Shown piece by piece: positions 42,530 through 49,685 of a stretch of 64,000 bases of DNA (the first letter of the stretch is position 1; every line of letters begins with the position of its first letter). This stretch comes from Flavobacterium sp. (GTDB lineage Bacteria > Bacteroidota > Bacteroidia > Flavobacteriales > Flavobacteriaceae): positions 124,001 through 188,000 of the forward strand of contig NZ_JAIXUB010000026.1 in the NCBI RefSeq assembly GCF_027484205.1. Reading direction: 5' to 3'. The notes under the pieces are model-generated. The model searched no databases, had not been told where the DNA came from, and was given only the letters and a program-made list of their open reading frames with translations. Made by a program: the position numbers and the translations under genes.

Positions 42530-42697
42530 TGTTGCTAACACAGGTTTTACGCTATTGCTAGGCTTGGAATTTATTTGGAAGCAATAGTGATTATTTTTTT
42601 CTTTTATTCACGTTTTTTCTTTCTAACTTTCGGTATATTTGTTATCACCAGTCTTTAAAATACGCAACAGGCGTAAAGCCTGGGAACGTTATAGGTC
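42530..42697 (+). other. attC-like recombination site 1 (between cassettes A and B)
   Basis: The left arm starts TGTTGCTAAC, then ACAGGTTTTACGC. The right arm has GCAACAGGCGTAAAGCC and ends ACGTTATAGGTC. TAAC pairs with GTTA and CAGG-TTTTACGC with GCGTAAAGCCTG, leaving unpaired extra bases on one side, as in integron attC sites. About 168 bp with a hairpin (GCTATTGCT...AGCAATAGT) inside the loop. Confidence 0.6.
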
Positions 42698-42715
42698 ATT
42701 TCTTAAAACAGCATA

Positions 42716-43168
42716 ATGATGATTGATTCATATTTAAACTTGTCAGCTCAAATAGTTGCAATAATTGCTTCGATTGTACCAGTAATTCTTCTATTTAAAA
42801 ATCGTGAAGCTAACACTCGTAAAATTCTTAAATCTGATCTTGAAATTTTAAAGATGCTGAATCCAAATGATAAATCTTATCAATTAGTAAAAAATCAGAT
42901 TGATCAAACAATTGAAAATAATTACGGTGGAGAAAAGTATAAGTTAGCAATATATCATTGGACTGAATTTATTTTAGGAATTTTGATGGTAGCTTTTTCC
43001 TATTTTACCTATACAATATTTTTAAAAGTTTCAGCAAATGAGATGTCATTTATGCTATTTCTAATTAAGTGGTTTGGACTACTAGTATTTCCTATAAACG
43101 GTATAATCTTTATAATCTCTTCGTTACGCAAAACAAGTTTAATATACTTGTACAAATATCAGAGGTAA
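42716..43168 (+). CDS. Small membrane protein, sole gene of cassette-like unit B
   Basis: 150 residues. An N-terminal hydrophobic helix (IVAIIASIVPVILLF) is followed by a charged region of about 65 residues (NREANTRKILKSDLEILKMLNPNDKSYQLVKNQ) and two C-terminal helices (FILGILMVAFSYFTYTIFL and FLIKWFGLLVFPINGIIFII). The layout (cytosolic helical domain between membrane segments) is reminiscent of small effector proteins, but I recognise no family. It starts 28 bp inside the unit and ends 16 bp before the next site, the tight packing typical of integron cassettes. Confidence 0.6.
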   Translation: MMIDSYLNLSAQIVAIIASIVPVILLFKNREANTRKILKSDLEILKMLNPNDKSYQLVKNQIDQTIENNYGGEKYKLAIYHWTEFILGILMVAFSYFTYTIFLKVSANEMSFMLFLIKWFGLLVFPINGIIFIISSLRKTSLIYLYKYQR

Positions 43169-43175
43169 TTGAAAC

Positions 43176-43307
43176 GACCTATAACAGCGGCTATCAGCTA
43201 TTGCTGGTTTTTCTTGAGTTGTACTTCTTTCTTTACTAAAATATTTTATCTTAGTAGAAAGTACGCAGTTCGCTAGCATCGCAACAGTCGCAAAGCCGTG
43301 GTACGTT
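43176..43307 (+). other. attC-like recombination site 2 (right of cassette B)
   Basis: The left arm is GACCTATAAC followed by AGCGGCTATCAGCTATTGC; the right arm at 43281-43307 starts GCAACAG and ends ACGTT. The right arm matches 22 of 27 positions of the right arm of site 1 (42664-42690). The left arms of both sites share GCTATTGCT-GG. About 132 bp. Confidence 0.6.
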
Positions 43308-43317
43308 TTTTTTATAC

Positions 43318-44661
43318 CTACTCCTCTTTCTTAACAACCTTCCTAGCAACCTCAATTTTAAACTTTTTGCCTTTCATTTTTTCATCACGAATGTTAGCCA
43401 GAAATTGTTTTACTTTATTAGATTTTACGGCTGCAAACGAAATGAAATCTTTTACTTCAATCAAACCTAAATCGCCTTTTTCTAGTTTTCCTTTTTGAGA
43501 AAAGAAACCTACAATGTCAATTTTATTCAATTTGTTTTTCTTTCCGCCACTTACATAAATCGTTTGAAATTCGGGTGGTTTTGGTAAAGTGGTCGCGTTT
43601 TCTACATTTAAAACAGGCATTTTATAATCTAAATACTCCATTTTTTTCTCACTTTCGTGCGCAATAATGTACGCCGTTCCTGAAGCTAACATTCTAGCCG
43701 TACGACCATTTCTGTGGGTAAATTCGTCTTCTTTTAACGGCAAATGATAATGAATAACATGTTTCATTTCGGGAATGTCCAATCCACGTGCTGCTAAATC
43801 GGTCGTGATTAAATAACTCACACTTCCGTTTCTAAACTGAATCAAAGCGCGTTCGCGTTCGTCTTGATTCATTCCACCGTGATAATACGTCGAATAAATT
43901 CCTTTTTCGTTCAAAGTGTCGCTAATGCGTTCGGCAGCATCACGATGGTTGCAAAAAATAATCGCCGCTTCCGATTTTAAAGAACAAATCAAATTGAAAA
44001 GCGAATTGATTTTGTCTTTTTCCTTAGAAACGACCATTTTCAAACTCAAATTGCTACTCGAATCTTCCGCTGGAATAAAATCCAAAACCGTCGGATTCAA
44101 AACGCGTGTATATTTCGGAATTTCAATATCGGAAGTCGCCGAAACCAAAACGCGTTTGTTCAACTTGTTCAATCTCGAAATGATAAAACTCATTTGCTCG
44201 TGAAATCCCAATTGCAACGACTTATCAAATTCATCCAAAACCAACGTCTGAATGGCATCCACATTAAAAGTTCCTCTGTCCAAATGATCAGCAATTCGAC
44301 CAGGCGTTCCAATTAAAATCGCCGGCGGATTTGACAAATTCTTAATTTCCGTTTCAATAGAATGTCCACCATAACAAACATTTACTTTGTAATCGGTGCC
44401 CATTTTCTTCCAAACTTGTTCGATTTGCAAACCCAATTCACGCGATGGAACTAAAATTAAACATTGAACGTCTTTACAAGTATCGTCCACCATTTGAAAA
44501 ATTGGCAATAAAAAAGCTAGCGTTTTTCCAGAACCTGTTGGTGAAAGTAGTAAAACATTGGCATCGTTCAAGATAGTTTCTTGCGCTGCAACTTGCATTT
44601 CGTTGAGTTCCTCAATACCTAAATTAAGAAGAACATTGTTGGAATGTGGATTTTTATTCAT
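43318..44661 (-). CDS. DbpA-like DEAD-box (DEFD) RNA helicase
   Basis: 447 residues. RecA-like domain 1 has LLLSPTGSGKTLAFLLPIF, the Q-motif region MNKNPHSNNVLLNLGIEELNEMQ, VLDEFDKSL (motif II reads DEFD, not DEAD) and LVSATSD. Domain 2 has TTDLAARGLDIPEM and HRNGRTARM (motif VI, diverged from HRIGRTGR). A C-terminal domain of about 75 residues (IYVSGGKKNKLNKIDIVGFFSQKG onward) matches the DbpA RNA-binding fold, suggesting a 23S rRNA substrate and a role in 50S assembly. Base composition is visibly more GC-rich than that of its neighbours. Confidence 0.85.
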   Translation of the reverse strand: MNKNPHSNNVLLNLGIEELNEMQVAAQETILNDANVLLLSPTGSGKTLAFLLPIFQMVDDTCKDVQCLILVPSRELGLQIEQVWKKMGTDYKVNVCYGGHSIETEIKNLSNPPAILIGTPGRIADHLDRGTFNVDAIQTLVLDEFDKSLQLGFHEQMSFIISRLNKLNKRVLVSATSDIEIPKYTRVLNPTVLDFIPAEDSSSNLSLKMVVSKEKDKINSLFNLICSLKSEAAIIFCNHRDAAERISDTLNEKGIYSTYYHGGMNQDERERALIQFRNGSVSYLITTDLAARGLDIPEMKHVIHYHLPLKEDEFTHRNGRTARMLASGTAYIIAHESEKKMEYLDYKMPVLNVENATTLPKPPEFQTIYVSGGKKNKLNKIDIVGFFSQKGKLEKGDLGLIEVKDFISFAAVKSNKVKQFLANIRDEKMKGKKFKIEVARKVVKKEE

Positions 44662-44680
44662 TTGGCAAAGGTAACTAAAA

Positions 44681-44736
44681 AAGTTGCGAGTTTCGGGTTA
44701 CGAGTTTCGAGTTGCGTGTTGAAGGTTTCGAGTTTT
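44681..44736. repeat. Degenerate heptad repeat upstream of the M14 peptidase
   Basis: Eight successive 7-mers AAGTTGC, GAGTTTC, GGGTTAC, GAGTTTC, GAGTTGC, GTGTTGA, AGGTTTC, GAGTTTT. It is followed (44737-44800) by 6-bp-periodic GATATT/GAAATT DNA. Confidence 0.85.
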
Positions 44737-44836
44737 GAAATTGATATTTGATATTGAAGTTGCTATTGATATTGAAATTGAAATTGACATTGAAATTGAT
44801 TTTTTAATTACATTTGAACTCCTAAAAAAAATTACG

Positions 44837-46564
44837 ATGCGTTTTATAAAAGTTGCTTTCCTCCTATTTACAACAATTATTTTGGCTCAAAATGATTCGA
44901 AATACACTACTTATTTTGAAAAAGGAAACGGAAATCAAAGTGCTGATTATCAAGAAATCCTTCGTTATTATGAGCAATTGGATTTGGATTTTGAAAGCAT
45001 TCAAGTTTTAAATATGGGTGAAACTGATAGTGGCGAAGACTTGCAAGTTGTGATTTTCAATCCTGAAAAAGTATTTGATTTGAATTTTGCGTCTTCCGAA
45101 AAAAGCATCTTACTAATCAATAACGGAATTCACGCCGGCGAACCTGACGGAATTGATGCGACCATGCAATTGTACCGCGATTTCGCTTTAGGAAAAATCA
45201 AAGTTCCAAAAAATGTGATTGTGGTTGCTATTCCGGTGTATAATATTGGTGGTTGTTTGAATAGAAATTCGACGACGCGCGTCAATCAAGATGGTCCAGA
45301 GGAATATGGTTTTCGTGGAAATGCCAGAAACTTTGATTTGAACAGAGATTTCATAAAATCAGACACTAAAAACACACATAGTTTTTATAAAATATTTCAA
45401 GAATTCAATCCCGATATTTTCATAGACAATCACGTGAGTAATGGCGCAGATTATCAATATACGTTGACGTACATCATGACCGAACCTAAGAAATTAGGAA
45501 CTGCTTTAGGCGATTATATGAAAAACGAATTGACGCCTTCGATTTTAAAAGATTTACAACAAAAAAAGATAGAAACCACGCCTTATGTAAATGTTTGGCA
45601 CGGCACACCAGACGAAGGTTTTCAGCAGTTTTTTGAAAGTCCGAGGTATGCCACAGGTTACACTTCGTTGTTCAATACGATTGGTTTTGTTGTTGAAACG
45701 CACATGTTGAAAAATTACGCCAGTCGTGTGAAAGCTACTTATGAGTTTATGGTTTCCACAATAAATTTTGCTGATAAAAATTATAAAATCATAAAATCCA
45801 AACGATTAGAAAACAGAAACCAATTTCAACCGAAAAGTGATTACACAATCAAATGGGAAATTGACACGACCAAAATTACTAAAATTCCGTTTCTTGGTTA
45901 CGAAGGAAAATACAAAAAAAGTGATGTAACAACAGGCAAACGATTGTATTACGATAGAAAACTTCCGTTTACAAAATACATTCCTTTCTTGGCAGATTAT
46001 AAATCGGTTCAAACGGTGAAAATTCCGAATGCTTATGTCATTCCGCAAGGATTTTGGCCTGTAATTGATCGTTTGAAAGAAAACAAATTAGAATTCAGAA
46101 GATTGAAAACGGATACAATAATTGAAGTAGAAAGTTATAGAATTGCTGATTATAAAACAGCGAAAAATGCTTACGAAGGACATTATCCACACAACAGTAC
46201 AAAAATTGTAAGCTCTAAAATAAAAATGAATTTTAGAAAAGGTGATTATTTGTTCAAAACCGACCAAATGGGTGTGAAATTTCTAGTAGAAACCTTAGAA
46301 CCAGAGGCGATGGACAGTTTTTTTAATTGGAACTTTTTTGACACTTTGTTGCAACAAAAAGAAGGCTATTCCGATTATGTTTTTGAAGATTTAGCCAATG
46401 AGTATTTGAACAAAAATCCAGAATTGCGCGCCAAATTAGAACAAAAGAAATTGGAAGACAAAGCCTTTGCAGATAACCCAGAAGCACAATTGGATTGGGT
46501 TCATAAAAATTCTATTTATTACGAAAAAGCACACTTGCAATATCCAGTTTATAGAATAAATTGA
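44837..46564 (+). CDS. Secreted M14-family zinc carboxypeptidase-like protein
   Basis: 575 residues from the ATG at 44837 (MRFIKVAFLLFTTIILAQ, a signal peptide). The longer frame from 44735 is low-complexity repeat translated. The peptidase M14 fold shows NNGIHAGEPDGIDATMQLYRD, whose HxGE is the zinc-binding pair, FDLNRDFIKSDT (substrate-binding Asn-Arg) and FIDNHVSNGADYQYT, with the third zinc His. VVETHML contains a candidate catalytic Glu. A C-terminal half of about 280 residues has no assigned domain. Probably a periplasmic or secreted peptidase for peptides or amidated substrates. Confidence 0.85.
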   Translation: MRFIKVAFLLFTTIILAQNDSKYTTYFEKGNGNQSADYQEILRYYEQLDLDFESIQVLNMGETDSGEDLQVVIFNPEKVFDLNFASSEKSILLINNGIHAGEPDGIDATMQLYRDFALGKIKVPKNVIVVAIPVYNIGGCLNRNSTTRVNQDGPEEYGFRGNARNFDLNRDFIKSDTKNTHSFYKIFQEFNPDIFIDNHVSNGADYQYTLTYIMTEPKKLGTALGDYMKNELTPSILKDLQQKKIETTPYVNVWHGTPDEGFQQFFESPRYATGYTSLFNTIGFVVETHMLKNYASRVKATYEFMVSTINFADKNYKIIKSKRLENRNQFQPKSDYTIKWEIDTTKITKIPFLGYEGKYKKSDVTTGKRLYYDRKLPFTKYIPFLADYKSVQTVKIPNAYVIPQGFWPVIDRLKENKLEFRRLKTDTIIEVESYRIADYKTAKNAYEGHYPHNSTKIVSSKIKMNFRKGDYLFKTDQMGVKFLVETLEPEAMDSFFNWNFFDTLLQQKEGYSDYVFEDLANEYLNKNPELRAKLEQKKLEDKAFADNPEAQLDWVHKNSIYYEKAHLQYPVYRIN

Positions 46565-46570
46565 GTTTCT

Positions 46571-46694
46571 AAACCACATAGAAACATAGTTTTAGAAAAC
46601 TGAATTAGACGTTTCACTTTTGAGAGATTTCATAGAGCTATGTGAACCAATTCATTGGCTATGAATAACTATTTTCTATGTATCTATGTGGTTT
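46571..46694. mobile_element. 124-bp inverted-repeat element, copy 1 (MITE-like)
   Basis: 19-bp terminal inverted repeats AAACCACATAGAAACATAG / CTATGTATCTATGTGGTTT (18 of 19 pairs). A second copy of the same length lies at 47233-47356. It encodes nothing and is placed between convergent gene ends, so it may double as a terminator. Confidence 0.75.
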
Positions 46695-46699
46695 AAAAT

Positions 46700-47161
46700 T
46701 TATTTTGAAATAATTTTAACAGCCGAAATTTTATCGGTTTCAATTCGAATTCGTTCACAAAGTGAAAAACCATTTTTAAGATAAAAGTTCAACGGAGAAA
46801 CATAAGCTGTTCCGTCCGATTTTAGGTCATTAATATGATCAATAACCCAACCTGATAGCTTACTTTCAATAGATTTCAAATGATTTAATAATTGTGTTCC
46901 GAAACCTTGATTTTTAATTTTAGAATTGATGATTATGGCAAACCATTTTTCGTTTTCTCTTGTAAATGTTATCGCCCAACCTATAATTTCATTGGAATCG
47001 TTATAAAGAAAATAATGATTTACATGATTTAAATTATTTAAATAAGTTTCTAAATCTTCAATAGAATTATACGAAATTTTCTCAGGATATTCGTCATTCC
47101 AAAGTTGGAAGATGATTTCCTTTTCTTCAAATGATACATCAGATTTTGATACTATTCTCAT
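46700..47161 (-). CDS. GNAT-family N-acetyltransferase
   Basis: 153 residues from the ATG at 47161 (MRIVSKSDVSFEEKE). A TTG start at 47173 would lie in sequence copied from the NUDIX gene. GNAT fold segments are NEIIGWAITFTRENEKWFAIII (strands 2-4) and KIKNQGFGTQLLNHLKSIE, where Q-G-x-G corresponds to the acetyl-CoA pyrophosphate loop. The C-terminal FYLKNGFSLCERIRIE is the usual final strand-helix motif. Substrate unknown. It was probably once directly behind the NUDIX gene (see the 75-bp duplication). Confidence 0.75.
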   Translation of the reverse strand: MRIVSKSDVSFEEKEIIFQLWNDEYPEKISYNSIEDLETYLNNLNHVNHYFLYNDSNEIIGWAITFTRENEKWFAIIINSKIKNQGFGTQLLNHLKSIESKLSGWVIDHINDLKSDGTAYVSPLNFYLKNGFSLCERIRIETDKISAVKIISK

Positions 47162-47234
47162 TTTCTTCTTCAAACAACAATTTTATATTTTCGTACGAGT
47201 TTTTCAAAGCATCTTGAACTTCTTCTGGTTTTAA
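47160..47234 (-). pseudogene. 75-bp copy of the 3' end of the NUDIX hydrolase gene
   Basis: Matches 47843-47917 with about two mismatches and encodes the same KPEEVQDALKNSYEN-type tail before running into different sequence. It is a duplication remnant, not a functional gene. It abuts the second copy of the 124-bp inverted-repeat element. Confidence 0.8.
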
Positions 47235-47356
47235 AACACATAGAAACATAGTTTTAGAAAACTTAATTAGACGTTTCACTTTTTTGAAGGTTTTCATAGC
47301 TATGTAAACCAATTCATTGGCTATGAAAAACTATTTACTATGAAACTATGTGGTTT
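47233..47356. mobile_element. 124-bp inverted-repeat element, copy 2 (MITE-like)
   Basis: Same length and interior as 46571-46694 (shared AATTAGACGTTTCACTTTT and CCAATTCATTGGCTATGAA). The terminal inverted repeats are slightly more diverged. Similarity to the copy 1 locus continues past the element into ATTTTGAAATAATTTTAA. Confidence 0.75.
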
Positions 47357-47819
47357 AAATTAATTTTGAAATAATTTTAAGCTCAAATTTTTTTTCAAAT
47401 CTCTTTTTAATTAAAATTTTAAATATTTCTGTTAACACATATGAAACAGTAATAAAAATCAAGAAAAAACAATTTGGAAATATCTCAAAAGTTTCACTTT
47501 GTTTATACAATTCAAAATTAAGTACAATAAAAAAAAGAATAATTATTATCAACGAAACAATTTTTGTTCTTTTCAATAAATCAACTTCATAAGTAATTAA
47601 ATAAGTTTCTGACTTTTTAATAAATGTTCCATTAATTCTAATCAACTTTTGCGAAGCACTATGTGTATTGCTACTTAAATCAAATTTTGCTTTGCCAAAT
47701 TTTCCGTTAAAGGGTTTTCCATCGAAAACTTTTGGTGTGAAAAACCAAAAACTTGGTTCCACTCCAACGAGATTTTTCAATTTTTCCTCAAAATTTTGAC
47801 ATTCAGCTGTAAATTTCAT
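47355..47819 (-). CDS. Hypothetical protein with two C-terminal membrane helices
   Basis: 154 residues. The N-terminal soluble part of about 75 residues has FWFFTPKVFDGKPFNGKFGKAKFDL; two hydrophobic helices follow (IVSLIIIILFFIVLNFEL and CFFLIFITVSYVLTEIFKILI) and a basic tail ends in KIISKLI. The last codons lie in sequence shared with the 3' end of the GNAT gene (which ends KIISK), so the end of this ORF was probably acquired with the repeat element. It starts 11 bp after the NUDIX stop on the same strand. Function unknown. Confidence 0.5.
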   Translation of the reverse strand: MKFTAECQNFEEKLKNLVGVEPSFWFFTPKVFDGKPFNGKFGKAKFDLSSNTHSASQKLIRINGTFIKKSETYLITYEVDLLKRTKIVSLIIIILFFIVLNFELYKQSETFEIFPNCFFLIFITVSYVLTEIFKILIKKRFEKKFELKIISKLI

Positions 47820-47830
47820 CGAAGTTCAAA

Positions 47831-48433
47831 TTAAGAATAACTATTTTCTTCTTCAAACAACAATTTTATATTTTCATACGAGTTTTTCAAAGCATCTTGA
47901 ACTTCTTCAGGTTTTAACCAAACCGCTTTTTTAATTCCTTCTTCTTTTTGAGGCGTTAATTTTTCTTCAAAGTCAGTTTTCATTTCAAACCAATGCGTAA
48001 TTTTTAATCGGTAAACACCATTACGTTTAAAAACATGATATGTTTTTTGGAGTTTTTTAGTGATTTTCAAACCTTTTACACCTGTTTCTTCTTCCACTTC
48101 TCTTACAGAGCAAGCTTCAATTTCTTCACCTTTATCGCAACCGCCTTTTGGCAAATCCCATTTTCCGCCTCTAAAAATGAATAAAACTTCTCCATTTTTG
48201 TTGTAAACCAAACCGCCACCAGCTTTTTTTACAGGGATTTTTTCCTTTACTTTTTTCAGAATTTCCTTTTCGTCAGGATAATACAAATAAGCTTTATTAA
48301 TCTTATTGTTGAACATCTTTACAATAAGCTGTTCAATGTCAACACTTTCAAGCAAAAACAATTGAAAGTCGGTTTCCTTTGCGACTTCATTTGTCAAAAA
48401 AAGTGGTTTATCGTTCACAAAAACTTTATACAT
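47831..48433 (-). CDS. NUDIX hydrolase
   Basis: 200 residues. The NUDIX box runs through GGCDKGEEIEACSVREVEEETGV (GX5EX7REVxEExGV-type). KWDLPKGG precedes it, and WFEMKTDFEEKLTPQKEEGIKKAVWLKPEEV is the usual C-terminal part. An N-terminal domain of about 70 residues (MYKVFVNDKPLFLTNEV) is shared by flavobacterial members. It hydrolyses a nucleoside diphosphate linked to X; the substrate is not predictable. Divergent from pyrE with only 7 bp between starts, so the promoters must overlap the genes. Its 3' end was duplicated downstream. Confidence 0.87.
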   Translation of the reverse strand: MYKVFVNDKPLFLTNEVAKETDFQLFLLESVDIEQLIVKMFNNKINKAYLYYPDEKEILKKVKEKIPVKKAGGGLVYNKNGEVLFIFRGGKWDLPKGGCDKGEEIEACSVREVEEETGVKGLKITKKLQKTYHVFKRNGVYRLKITHWFEMKTDFEEKLTPQKEEGIKKAVWLKPEEVQDALKNSYENIKLLFEEENSYS

Positions 48434-48440
48434 TTGCAGT

Positions 48441-49082
48441 ATGATTTTTAATAAAGAAACAGCCGAAAAAACAGCCGAATTGCTTTTACAAATAAATGCA
48501 ATTAAATTGAATCCGTCAAATCCTTTTAAGTGGGCTTCGGGTTGGAACTCACCTATTTATTGCGATAATCGTCTAACGCTTTCATTTCCAGCGATTAGAA
48601 ATTACATTCGCGATGAATTTTCTAAACAAATTGAAGATATTTATGGCAAACCAGATGTCATTGCAGGTGTTGCAACTGGCGCAATTGGCATTGGCATACT
48701 TGTTGCAGAAGAGTTAGGACTGCCATTTGTGTACGTTAGACCAGAGCCAAAAAAGCATGGAAGACAAAATCAAGTGGAAGGTTTTTTACAAAAAGGTCAG
48801 AATGTTGTTGTCGTTGAAGATTTGATTTCGACAGGAAATAGTAGTTTGCTTGCCGTTGAAGCTTTGAAAGAAGCTGGTGCCAATGTAAAAGGAATGTTAG
48901 CTATTTTTTCTTACGGATTTGATGTTGCTGAAGAAAATTTCAAAAATGCGAATGTAACTTTGAATACATTAAGCAATTACGAACATCTTTTAGAACTTGC
49001 TGTAGAAAAACAATACATTACAGAAGAAGAACAAAAAACATTACAAGAATGGCGTAAAAGTCCATCGACTTGGAGTGTGTAA
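48441..49082 (+). CDS. pyrE: Orotate phosphoribosyltransferase
   Basis: 213 residues; makes OMP from orotate and PRPP in pyrimidine synthesis. The PRPP-binding motif is VVVVEDLISTGNSSLLA. Other family segments are KWASGWNSPIYCDNRLTLSFP, VIAGVATGAIGIGILVAEELGLPFVYVRP and KKHGRQNQVEG (flexible catalytic loop with Lys, His and Arg). Full length. It is followed by a heptad repeat and then a SRPBCC gene. Confidence 0.93.
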   Translation: MIFNKETAEKTAELLLQINAIKLNPSNPFKWASGWNSPIYCDNRLTLSFPAIRNYIRDEFSKQIEDIYGKPDVIAGVATGAIGIGILVAEELGLPFVYVRPEPKKHGRQNQVEGFLQKGQNVVVVEDLISTGNSSLLAVEALKEAGANVKGMLAIFSYGFDVAEENFKNANVTLNTLSNYEHLLELAVEKQYITEEEQKTLQEWRKSPSTWSV

Positions 49083-49091
49083 ACAGTTTTC

Positions 49092-49119
49092 GAGTTGCGA
49101 GTTGAAAGTTGCGAGTTGA
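49092..49119. repeat. Short heptad repeat behind pyrE
   Basis: GAGTTGC GAGTTGA AAGTTGC GAGTTGA, a 14-bp unit twice over, with 7-bp periodicity like the other intergenic repeats. 49153-49172 adds an 8-bp repeat (TTTGTGCC). Confidence 0.75.
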
Positions 49120-49184
49120 AACCGAAAGAAAAATAATTTAAAATTCACTTTGTGCCTTTGTGCCTTTGTGGTAAAGAAAAAAAT

Positions 49185-49577
49185 ATGAACTTAGAAAGTC
49201 CAAAGGTTACTGTAGAAAAATCGGCTGAGTATTTGTATACTCAATTGTCAGATGTGAAAAATTTTGAGAAATTAATGCCTGAGAATATTGCTAAATTTGA
49301 AGTTCTTGGTGATGACATTTTCAACTTTGGTTTAAAAGGTATGCCAGAAATCAAATTACGATTAAAAGAAGGCGTTCCTTTTTCTAAAGTGAATCTTGCA
49401 GCCGCAAGTGACAAACTTCCATTTACATTAGTAGCGAGTATTGATGCTATTTCTGAAAATTCTAGTGAAGTAAAATTAGATTTTGAAGGCGATTTCAATC
49501 CAATGATGGCAATGATGATCAAAGGTCCGATTTCAAAATTCATTGAAACTTTGGCTGAAAATATGCATAAGTTATAA
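49185..49577 (+). CDS. SRPBCC-family (START-like) protein
   Basis: 130 residues from the ATG at 49185 (MNLESPKVTVEKSAEYLY); the upstream in-frame ATG at 49152 lies in TTTGTGCC repeats. A polyketide-cyclase/SRPBCC fold is suggested by KSAEYLYTQLSDVKNFEKLMPENI at the start, LRLKEGVPFSKVNLAA in the middle and MIKGPISKFIETLAENMHKL as the long C-terminal helix. A small cytoplasmic ligand-binding protein; ligand unknown. Confidence 0.7.
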   Translation: MNLESPKVTVEKSAEYLYTQLSDVKNFEKLMPENIAKFEVLGDDIFNFGLKGMPEIKLRLKEGVPFSKVNLAAASDKLPFTLVASIDAISENSSEVKLDFEGDFNPMMAMMIKGPISKFIETLAENMHKL

Positions 49578-49600
49578 TCTTAAACAAAATAATAGTATCA

Positions 49601-49630
49601 AACCTTCTTCTAAAACGAGAAGGTTTTTTT
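49601..49630. terminator. Terminator hairpin
   Basis: AACCTTCTC-type stem (AACCTTCT / AGAAGGTT) with T run, after the SRPBCC gene. Confidence 0.75.
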
Positions 49631-49659
49631 ATGAAATTAAACCACAAAAAAGAAATGCT

Positions 49660-49667
49660 TACCTTTG
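49660..49667 (+). promoter_or_regulatory. -7 promoter element
   Basis: TACCTTTG, 18 bp before the helicase start at 49686. Confidence 0.55.
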
Positions 49668-49685
49668 CGCCAAATTATAAGTAAA

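Noticed and set aside
40239-43317. Prophage, plasmid or transposon
   Set aside because: No integrase, transposase, portal, terminase or replication gene is visible; only cassette-like ends and short cargo genes support mobility.
44735-44836. N-terminal extension of the M14 peptidase (DIEVAIDIEIEIDIEID)
   Set aside because: It is translated 6-bp repeat DNA; a proper signal peptide starts at the ATG at 44837.
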